Origin: JAEDES01 sp964470055
GTDB lineage: Bacteria; Bacillota_I; Bacilli_A; RF39; UBA660
Assembly (NCBI GenBank): GCA_964470055.1
Contig: CAYXZZ010000046.1
Location: forward strand, 1-10,905
Length of the DNA: 10,905 nucleotides
Reading direction: 5' to 3'
Both the position numbers and the translations under genes were made by a program. Below the pieces are notes generated by a model that was given only the letters and a program-made list of their open reading frames with translations, was not told the DNA's origin and ran no database searches. Every line of letters begins with the position of its first letter. The first letter of the stretch is position 1. Below are positions 1 through 5,365 of this stretch, in pieces.

Positions 1-600
1 AACTACTCCTAAATTTGGAGATAAAGTTGTGAAGTGATAGGCAGCAATTTTTGGTTTAGAACGAGAAATCATAGAAATAATTGTTGACTTTCCAACACTT
101 GGTAGTCCTACAAGACCAACATCAGCAAGCATTTTAACTTCGACTTTTAATGTTTTCTTTTCTCCTTCTTCTCCTTTTTCAGAGTAGTCTGGAGCAGTAT
201 TTGTTTGTGTCTTGAAGGCAGTATTTCCTCTACCACCTCTACCACCTTTGGCGATTACTTCTTGTTGATTTTTTTTTGATAAATCAGCGATAATTAAACC
301 TGTGTCTAAATCAGTTACTACTGTTCCTTGAGGAACTTTAACAACTAAATCCTCCGCACCTTTTCCGTGTTGATTTTTTCCACGACCGTTTTCACCTTTT
401 GGTGCTTTAATTGTTTTTTGATAACGTAAATCTAATAATGTATGTAGTCCTTCATCTACTTTAAAAATAATGTCGGCTCCATGACCACCATTTCCGCCGT
501 ATGGTCCTCCCATTTCAATATATTTTTCACGGCGAAAGGCAGTACAACCGTCTCCACCATCTCCGGCTTCAACTTTAATTTCAACCTCATCTACGAACAT
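1..600 (-). CDS. obg: GTPase Obg (ObgE/CgtA), N-terminal 200 codons, cut by the window edge
   Basis: Obg is an essential GTPase that binds the 50S subunit late in assembly and links it to nucleotide and stress signalling. The reading frame is open from ATG at 600 to base 1. The N-terminal Obg fold (about residues 1-158) shows its glycine-rich loops: GDGGDG at 14-18 and neighbours, GGPYGGNGGHG near 31-41, GENGRG near 69-74 and KGGRGGRGN at 118-126. The GTPase domain follows with P-loop GLPSVGKS (165-172) and the G2/switch I region KIAAYHFTTLSPNLG, with Thr191/Thr192. Remaining G motifs and any C-terminal OCT domain lie outside the window; the family is usually about 430 residues. AAAGGGGATG at 606-615 is a good ribosome binding site. 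It sits just after the rpmA terminator and has its own promoter. Identity is very secure. Confidence 0.97.
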   Translation of the reverse strand, partial: MFVDEVEIKVEAGDGGDGCTAFRREKYIEMGGPYGGNGGHGADIIFKVDEGLHTLLDLRYQKTIKAPKGENGRGKNQHGKGAEDLVVKVPQGTVVTDLDTGLIIADLSKKNQQEVIAKGGRGGRGNTAFKTQTNTAPDYSEKGEEGEKKTLKVEVKMLADVGLVGLPSVGKSTIISMISRSKPKIAAYHFTTLSPNLGVV

Positions 601-627
601 TATTTCATCCCCTTTCAAAGTGATTTT

Positions 628-656
628 AGTATAGCAAAAATATAATTCTTTGTCTA
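628..656 (-). promoter_or_regulatory. Predicted sigma-A promoter of obg
   Basis: On the minus strand TAGACA (656-651) and TATACT (633-628) are separated by 17 bases, close to the sigma-A consensus. The predicted start is near 621, giving a leader of about 21 bases that contains the obg ribosome binding site. Its place directly after the rpmA terminator supports independent transcription of obg. Confidence 0.75.
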
Positions 657-679
657 GATAGTCACTTATACTATCGGTT

Positions 680-704
680 AAAAAAAGAGCCGTAATGGCT
701 CTTC
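680..704 (-). terminator. Rho-independent terminator after rpmA
   Basis: The minus strand forms a 7-bp stem AAGAGCC/GGCTCTT with a 5-base loop, running straight into a T-run (686-680). It begins 9 bases after the rpmA stop codon and closes the rplU-prp-rpmA unit before obg. Confidence 0.88.
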
Positions 705-712
705 TACTTCTA

Positions 713-1003
713 TTATTCTTCTGTTGGATATACTGAAGCCTGTTTCTTAGTTCTTCCTAAGTGTTCAAACTTAACGATTCCATCAACTGTAGAATATAGA
801 GTATCATCGTTTCCACGACGAACGTTAGTTCCTGGGAAAACTTTTGTTCCACGTTGACGATATATAATAGAACCAGCTGTTATAAATTCTCCATCAGCTG
901 CTTTAGCTCCAAGTCTACGTCCTGCAGAATCACGACCATTAGATGTTGATCCTTGCCCTTTATGGTGAGCAAATAATTGGATATCTAATAATAAATGTTT
1001 CAT
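713..1003 (-). CDS. rpmA: 50S ribosomal protein L27, with a cleavable N-terminal extension
   Basis: L27 sits in the 50S subunit with its N-terminus reaching towards the peptidyl transferase centre. The 96-residue product carries the family signature YRQRGTKVFPG (48-58) and the GRDSAGRRLGAK region (23-34). Residues 1-11 (MKHLLLDIQLF) form the Bacillota-type extension, followed by AHHKG, which aligns with the mature N-terminus of L27 in species that lack the extension. By homology with Staphylococcus aureus, Prp should cut between Phe11 and Ala12; the exact bond is inferred. The ribosome binding site (AAGGAGG, about 1010-1016) overlaps the prp stop codon, so the two genes are closely linked. 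The predicted protease, prp, is the gene immediately upstream. Identity is very secure. Confidence 0.98.
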   Translation of the reverse strand: MKHLLLDIQLFAHHKGQGSTSNGRDSAGRRLGAKAADGEFITAGSIIYRQRGTKVFPGTNVRRGNDDTLYSTVDGIVKFEHLGRTKKQASVYPTEE

Positions 1004-1014
1004 AATTCTCCTCC

Positions 1015-1317
1015 TTACTTTACTTCAATATTAGTTGGATATTGTTTCTCCAACTCTTTCAAAAGACTAACCATATTTTCAAGTAATTTTTGAGTCGTAT
1101 CATCGGCTTGAATATTTTCAATGATAAGACTTCCCTCTTTTACTTGATAACTTAGACTTCCTTCATTTAAAGTTAAGATTCCATTAATTGTAGTTGTTGC
1201 AATACTACTTGCGGCACTACAGACAATATCTTTTCCATAGTCATCATACATTGCATGACCATTAATTGATATTTTCTTATATAATGAATCAACTTTTTCT
1301 ACTTTTACTTTAATCAT
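1015..1317 (-). CDS. prp: Ribosomal-processing cysteine protease Prp (YsxB family)
   Basis: Prp is a small cysteine protease that removes the N-terminal extension of L27 in Bacillota. The 100-residue product has the family's normal length and both expected catalytic residues: His21 in the GHA motif (20-22) and Cys33 in DIVCSAAS (30-37), which correspond to the His/Cys pair known from S. aureus Prp. It lies between rplU and rpmA, the usual place, and rpmA here encodes an extended substrate. The start follows the rplU stop by two bases, and no good ribosome binding site precedes it (the nearest purine stretch is only AATGG), so translation probably depends on coupling to rplU. That could keep the protease at lower levels than L21 and L27. 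Identity is secure. Confidence 0.95.
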   Translation of the reverse strand: MIKVKVEKVDSLYKKISINGHAMYDDYGKDIVCSAASSIATTTINGILTLNEGSLSYQVKEGSLIIENIQADDTTQKLLENMVSLLKELEKQYPTNIEVK

Positions 1318-1319
1318 AA

Positions 1320-1622
1320 TTAACCATTAATTTTAGTAATTTTGATTTTTGTATAAGGTTGTCTATGTCCTTGAGTCTTACGGTTAGATCTATCTTTACT
1401 CTTATATTTGAAAACTCTAATTTTCTTTTGTTTACCGTTTTTAAGTACTTCACCTTCAACAGTAACATTAGTAAGATAAGGACTTCCTACTTTACTATCA
1501 AGCATTAATACTTGATCGAAGCTAACTTTATCACCAGCTACTGCATCTAATTTTTCAACGAAAATTTCAGAACCTTCAGTAACATAGTATTGCTTTCCAC
1601 CAACTTTAACTACAGCGTTCAT
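1320..1622 (-). CDS. rplU: 50S ribosomal protein L21
   Basis: L21 is a 23S rRNA-binding protein of the large subunit. The 100-residue product matches the usual length. It starts with the typical NAVVKVGGKQYYV block (2-14) and ends with the basic rRNA-binding segment KYKSKDRSNRKTQGHRQPYT (72-91). A strong ribosome binding site, AAAAAGGAGG at 1631-1640, lies 8 bases before the ATG. It is the first gene of the rplU-prp-rpmA unit and is preceded by a near-consensus promoter and a structured leader that probably mediates autoregulation. Identity is very secure. Confidence 0.98.
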   Translation of the reverse strand: MNAVVKVGGKQYYVTEGSEIFVEKLDAVAGDKVSFDQVLMLDSKVGSPYLTNVTVEGEVLKNGKQKKIRVFKYKSKDRSNRKTQGHRQPYTKIKITKING

Positions 1623-1639
1623 TAAATATACCTCCTTTT

Positions 1640-1717
1640 TTAACTTAAGACTCGCTCTTGAGGCACGTTATTCACGTTTTTACCTCTTCAATGCGGTTTG
1701 AGCATGAGGCGTCAAAC
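1640..1717 (-). promoter_or_regulatory. Putative L21 leader (autoregulatory mRNA structure) before rplU
   Basis: The untranslated region between the predicted start at 1717 and the rplU ribosome binding site is rich in complementary segments. GTTTGA (1717-1712) can pair with TCAAAC (1701-1696). ATGC (1705-1702) can pair with GCAT (1694-1691), and CCTC (1709-1706) with GAGG (1686-1683) or, in the other direction, GAGG with a second CCTC (1663-1660). ACGT repeats form a small hairpin between these. A leader of this kind before rplU is known in low-GC Gram-positives as the L21 leader. Assignment rests on position and pairing, not on a covariance-model match. Confidence 0.72.
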
Positions 1718-1723
1718 AGTTAG

Positions 1724-1752
1724 ATTATAGCATGTTGATACATATTTGTCAA
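1724..1752 (-). promoter_or_regulatory. Near-consensus sigma-A promoter of rplU-prp-rpmA
   Basis: On the minus strand a perfect TTGACA (1752-1747) and a perfect TATAAT (1729-1724) are separated by 17 bases, with an extended -10 TG one base upstream of TATAAT. The predicted start is G at about 1717. This is the strongest promoter in the window, as expected for ribosomal protein genes. Confidence 0.92.
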
Positions 1753-1784
1753 TTGATTATACTTGTTTTTAGGGCTTTTATAAC

Positions 1785-1823
1785 GAAAAAAAGTCCGCGG
1801 TGTGATGATACAGACTTCTTTTC
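1785..1823 (-). terminator. Terminator after the 657-residue gene
   Basis: The minus strand reads AAAAGAAGTCTG, a loop of about a dozen bases, then CGGACTTTTTTT. The stem pairs AAGTCTG with CGGACTT through one G-T wobble and can extend into the A-run and T-run. It ends the two-gene unknown operon about 30 bases after its stop codon and insulates the rplU promoter that follows. Confidence 0.82.
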
Positions 1824-1853
1824 CATTCTTAAGATACTATTTTTATTTTTAAA

Positions 1854-3827
1854 TTATTTTTTTAATACTACAGGTGGTGTAGTCTTGGTATCTGACAAAG
1901 TACTTACTATTTTGTTTGTTTCTTCGTCAGTTAAGGTAGAACCACTAAGGATACTATAAATTAGCCTGTCTTTGGTTTTACCTGTTGGAGATAATCTCGA
2001 TAAGTTTCTCATAACTTTATTTTTTGAGATTGGTACTCCGGCAATTTCATAGGTTCTTTTCGAAGCGTCAAAGTCTTCTAATTTGGCTAAATCAGTTGAT
2101 TTGACTTTATGTTCATCCGTAACTGTTACAGAGGATGGAAGATAGAACTTGGCGGCATTATATAAATAAGAATCTATGTTAGAATCAGGAACAAAAAATT
2201 TATCTGTTGTTAAAACGGTAAGCATTTCATCAGTTGTTTCAACAGGAATATTTAAGGCTTTTAATAGTTGTAATCGATTAAACCGATCACGATAATTTAA
2301 AAGACCAATTGATTTTTCAAGATTTTGTTCATAGCCTAATTCTAGTAAGGTATCGATTGCGGTAGTTAAATCTGGACTTGATAAGAAAGTTGAATCCATC
2401 CCTGTTTTCATTGATTGGGTTAATTGATAAGACTCTAATGTTTCAATATTATGACTAAAGACTTGATGCTTTGTTAAAAGTATTTCTTCGGTGGCTGTGA
2501 AATAATACGGATTAATTTTCTTTTCTTGAACTAAGGCAAGGTTACGCATCATATTTTCATAATCTTTAGACGAAGGATTTAAAACAGTGGGATTATCTTG
2601 TAATAAGGCATTTGTGATAATACCCTTTTCAACTAAAGTTGCGTAATTAGTAATTGTTTCTAAATTACTTGTTTGAATTATGCCTAAAAGCATTCTAGGA
2701 TTATCAAAATTTAATTTGATTAGAGTTTGAAGCATTATTTCAACATCGGCTAAAGGCGAATTCATAACAGTACCAACTTCATAACTATCTGGGCTAATAC
2801 CATATTTGGCTAATAGAACTTGATAGTGAGAAGTGTCATTGGCTGCTAATCTGACATATTCTTGCTCTTTTTGTTCATAAAGAGGCATATTGTGATTATA
2901 AATTAAGCGTAGTGCAGCGGTACGAATATTAGCATTTGGTACTTTAGATACTACTTTCTCTGGAACTTTTGCTTCAACATTTTTATCAGATAAGGCTTTA
3001 TATAGTGTATCGGCTAAATCTTCATAACTTTTTCTTTCTTTTGTTTCCTTTTTGATTTTGGCTGCTTCTTCAGAGGCTTTTTGAACTGAATATCTTCTTA
3101 TTGAAGAGATAACTTTTAAAATGGCTGGAGCATTGTATCCAGAACCAGAGTCTAGGGTGGCTATTAGTCTTCCTTTTTTACGAGATTTAATTTTTGAACC
3201 ACTGATATCTTCAATAAAGGCAAAAAGTCCATCATATATTTCTCTTTCTCTACGGAATTCATCTAAAACTATTTTATATTCTAATACGTATGGAAGTAAA
3301 TAGTAGGCATTTTCTAGTTCTTCGTCTTCTATTTGTGTTGCGACTGTGGTATCGGAATATAGTAATTTTAAAAATTTAGCAAATGCTTGTGGAGTAGTTT
3401 CTTTTTCTTGGGCAACTTCAGCGGTTGCTTTAGCAAATGAATATTCTGGTTTATAACGTTCTCTTAGGCGAGTTGCTTGATAAGTTCCATTTTCTAGGTG
3501 ATCAATAACTACTTCTAAGATTCCAAGATTTTCAAGATTACTAATAATATTTACTATTTCCTCAAGACTTTCATGATCAAGTGATTCTATTAAACTTCTA
3601 TTTGGATAAATACTGTCTTTTAATTCTGTTATTGAAAGTGAATCATCATGAGCGGCTAAGGCTGCAATTACTAAATCACAAGTGTCTACTTTTAGTAATT
3701 CTGTTGCGCTATTACAGTTATACTTATCGAAGAATTCTTTATAAAAGACAACTTTTTCATCTTGAAGAGATAATGATGTATCAAGTTCTGACTGTGCATC
3801 ATGAATTTGTTTTAATAAGTCTAACAT
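1854..3827 (-). CDS. Uncharacterised 657-residue helical-repeat-like protein
   Basis: I do not recognise a named family. The protein has no signal peptide or membrane segment and is probably cytosolic. Residues about 50-125 (helix, SITELKDSIYP helix, SLEEIVNIISNLENLGIL helix, then a short VVIDHLENGTYQATR stretch) could be a winged-helix-like domain. Residues 250-272 are rich in Lys and Glu. From about 335 to 530 several loosely repeated helical units appear, with patterns such as L..LG or L..KGI, an NP dipeptide and spaced leucines (ADVEIMLQTLIKLNF; TNYATLVEKGI; AIDTLLELGYE; LQLLKALNIPVE), suggesting an alpha-alpha superhelix. PTGKTKD (614-620) is not a real P-loop. Its ATG overlaps the upstream stop by one base (TAATG) and has AGGAGGTG about 9 bases before it, so it is co-translated with the 331-residue protein. 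Domain readings are inference. Confidence 0.85.
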   Translation of the reverse strand: MLDLLKQIHDAQSELDTSLSLQDEKVVFYKEFFDKYNCNSATELLKVDTCDLVIAALAAHDDSLSITELKDSIYPNRSLIESLDHESLEEIVNIISNLENLGILEVVIDHLENGTYQATRLRERYKPEYSFAKATAEVAQEKETTPQAFAKFLKLLYSDTTVATQIEDEELENAYYLLPYVLEYKIVLDEFRREREIYDGLFAFIEDISGSKIKSRKKGRLIATLDSGSGYNAPAILKVISSIRRYSVQKASEEAAKIKKETKERKSYEDLADTLYKALSDKNVEAKVPEKVVSKVPNANIRTAALRLIYNHNMPLYEQKEQEYVRLAANDTSHYQVLLAKYGISPDSYEVGTVMNSPLADVEIMLQTLIKLNFDNPRMLLGIIQTSNLETITNYATLVEKGIITNALLQDNPTVLNPSSKDYENMMRNLALVQEKKINPYYFTATEEILLTKHQVFSHNIETLESYQLTQSMKTGMDSTFLSSPDLTTAIDTLLELGYEQNLEKSIGLLNYRDRFNRLQLLKALNIPVETTDEMLTVLTTDKFFVPDSNIDSYLYNAAKFYLPSSVTVTDEHKVKSTDLAKLEDFDASKRTYEIAGVPISKNKVMRNLSRLSPTGKTKDRLIYSILSGSTLTDEETNKIVSTLSDTKTTPPVVLKK

Positions 3828-4822
3828 TATTTAGCACCTCCTAATTCATAGACAGGGGCTTTTTTACTGTCGGATGTAGGATTTAATTTTCTAAATAGTT
3901 CTTGTTCATAATCTTGATTTAACTTAATAAATTCTGGATTAGATAAGTTGGCTTTTAAGACAGGTTCGATCTCACGATAGGACTGATAACTATTCGCAAC
4001 CATTTTTTGATACCCAGCACTGTTGTCACTTCTTTTAATGAAAGCACTGATAATTGCATAAGTGTTTTTATCTAAACGCATGAAGGTTACACGGGCACCA
4101 CTTGGACGATCTTTTACTTCTGTTAAACCGGCTAATTCACCGTGTAATTTCTTAACACCTTTAAATGTTCCATTTTTAATAGAGGAAATTAAGCCTTCAA
4201 ACTTGTGGTAATAAGATAAGTCAATATGTTCAATTTCATCAAGAATTCTGATGTTTCCACCAGAAGTTGGGACAAGTATTAAGTCATTATTAACAGGTTC
4301 GGTTGCTGTTAAAACATCTTGAGTTTTGTGAAGAACAGCGTGAATTGCGAGGATCTTTTTCTGATCTAATGCAATATCTGTTTCTAATTCAGCACGATCT
4401 GATATAGATAAGTCTTCTGCATTAATAAATTCTCTTACTTCATTAATATTTCTTAGTAATTCGGCTTGAAGTCTTCTTAATATTCTTTCATATTCATTAT
4501 GACTTCTGGCTGGTAAAACATCCTCGATATCGGATTCTAATTCTTCTAATGTTAATTGATTTAGTTCTGAAAAATAATAGTCTACTTCTTCTTCAAACTC
4601 TTTATTGATTTCAACAGTTACAGTTCTTGGTGGTTCAGTAAATTCTATTGTTGCTGTAAAATCACTTTTACTTTTAGCCTTGGCCTTAGCGGCGGCTGTT
4701 ACTCGTTTTAATTCTTCAACCTTACTAGACATTAAACGAAATGTTTTGGAATTACAAGAAATAGCGGCTTTTAATTCGGCTCCTGTTGCATAACGAGATG
4801 GATTTGCTTTATAGTTTTCCAT
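3827..4822 (-). CDS. Uncharacterised 331-residue protein with a RelE/HigB (Gp49)-like C-terminal region
   Basis: The start chosen is ATG at 4822, because AAGGGGAG (4829-4836) lies 6 bases before it and the promoter lies just upstream; an upstream TTG at 4882 coincides with the -35 box. Residues 33-55 are Lys/Ala-rich and helical. Residues about 74-170 look like an acidic helical bundle (EEEVDYYFSELNQLTLEELESDIEDVL and following). Residues about 195-290 resemble the RelE/HigB/phage Gp49-like fold: YYHKFEGLISSIKNG, then KGVKKLHGELAGLTEVKDR, then the strand pair GARVTFMRLDKNTYAIISAFIKRSDN, and a terminal YREIEPVL helix. Candidate key residues by analogy are Lys224, Lys225, Arg239, Arg244, Lys263 and Tyr271. 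It is the first gene of a two-gene unit with the 657-residue protein. The fold call is from pattern only, and catalytic activity is unproven. Confidence 0.85.
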   Translation of the reverse strand: MENYKANPSRYATGAELKAAISCNSKTFRLMSSKVEELKRVTAAAKAKAKSKSDFTATIEFTEPPRTVTVEINKEFEEEVDYYFSELNQLTLEELESDIEDVLPARSHNEYERILRRLQAELLRNINEVREFINAEDLSISDRAELETDIALDQKKILAIHAVLHKTQDVLTATEPVNNDLILVPTSGGNIRILDEIEHIDLSYYHKFEGLISSIKNGTFKGVKKLHGELAGLTEVKDRPSGARVTFMRLDKNTYAIISAFIKRSDNSAGYQKMVANSYQSYREIEPVLKANLSNPEFIKLNQDYEQELFRKLNPTSDSKKAPVYELGGAK

Positions 4823-4828
4823 ATTCAA

Positions 4829-4836
4829 CTCCCCTT
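4829..4836 (-). promoter_or_regulatory. Ribosome binding site that fixes the 331-residue gene start
   Basis: AAGGGGAG lies 6 bases before ATG 4822. The longer reading from TTG 4882 has no such site and would place the start codon inside the promoter. Confidence 0.8.
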
Positions 4837-4853
4837 TTCCATATGTGCACTGT

Positions 4854-4882
4854 ATTATATCACATTTTGGCAAACTAATCAA
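4854..4882 (-). promoter_or_regulatory. Promoter of the two-gene unknown operon
   Basis: On the minus strand TTGATT (4882-4877) and a perfect TATAAT (4859-4854) are 17 bases apart, with an extended -10 TG. The predicted start is near 4847, giving a leader of about 25 bases. A GTGCAC palindrome (4845-4850) lies at the predicted start. The promoter begins 28 bases after the phosphatase stop codon, so this pair can be transcribed apart from addBA. Confidence 0.85.
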
Positions 4883-4909
4883 GACAAAGAAAAAGAAATA
4901 AGACTGGCA

Positions 4910-5365
4910 TTATCTCTTAATTAGAAAGTTTATTAGTTCATCAAGGCCTATATCTAGGTCATAATAAGTTTCATTAAAATTACCGGTGTACCAAGGATCA
5001 GCAATATCTTTAGGTGTTGAAGTTATATCTAGTAGTCTAAATATTTTATTGTCTGGATCAGAGTCAAAAATACGTAAAGCGTTTTTAATATTAGATTCTT
5101 CCATACAGATAAAATAATCATAAGTATCGTAGTCTGTTTTTTCTAATCTAGTGGCCAAATGATTTGTATAAGGAATATGTTCTTCTGATAATTTTCGTTT
5201 AGCCGGAGGATAGATATCATTACCGGACTCTTCATAAGAAGTAGCACGAGAAGTTATTTGAAAAGAAGCAGAAAGATTTAAATCATTTAATTTCTTTTTC
5301 ATTATAAATTCAGCCATTGGAGAGCGACAGATGTTTCCAAGACAGACAAAACATATTTTTAACAT
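4910..5365 (-). CDS. Low-molecular-weight protein tyrosine phosphatase
   Basis: This 151-residue protein has the family's usual length and removes phosphate from phosphotyrosine in proteins. The catalytic P-loop CLGNICRS occupies residues 8-15, with nucleophile Cys8 and phosphate-binding Arg14; the general-acid loop ADPWY (122-126) provides Asp123. Position 12 is Ile, as in phosphotyrosine phosphatases such as YfkJ. In the arginine phosphatase YwlE the equivalent residue is Thr, which favours phosphoarginine, so tyrosine specificity is the better guess. The ATG overlaps the end of addA by 7 bases and is preceded by AGAGGTAG, so the gene is probably translated as the third member of the addBA operon. 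No tyrosine kinase or other partner is visible nearby. Family assignment is secure; the substrate is unknown. Confidence 0.95.
   Translation of the reverse strand: MLKICFVCLGNICRSPMAEFIMKKKLNDLNLSASFQITSRATSYEESGNDIYPPAKRKLSEEHIPYTNHLATRLEKTDYDTYDYFICMEESNIKNALRIFDSDPDNKIFRLLDITSTPKDIADPWYTGNFNETYYDLDIGLDELINFLIKR

Noticed and set aside
1732..1959. Plus-strand open frame across the rplU promoter and the end of the 657-residue gene
   Set aside because: It overlaps a promoter, a terminator and a coding end on the other strand, with no ribosome binding site or protein-like composition.
1968..1988. PTGKTKD in the 657-residue protein as a P-loop
   Set aside because: It lacks the full GxxxxGK[ST] pattern and has no Walker B partner or nucleotide-binding context.
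4823..4882. TTG start at 4882 adding 20 residues to the 331-residue protein
   Set aside because: The TTG is part of the predicted -35 box, the added stretch spans the -10 box and the predicted transcript start, and a proper ribosome binding site precedes ATG 4822.
4883..4920. Terminator after the phosphatase gene
   Set aside because: Only a weak 5-bp AT-rich pairing (TAAGA/TCTTA) precedes a broken T-run; read-through into the next operon cannot be excluded.
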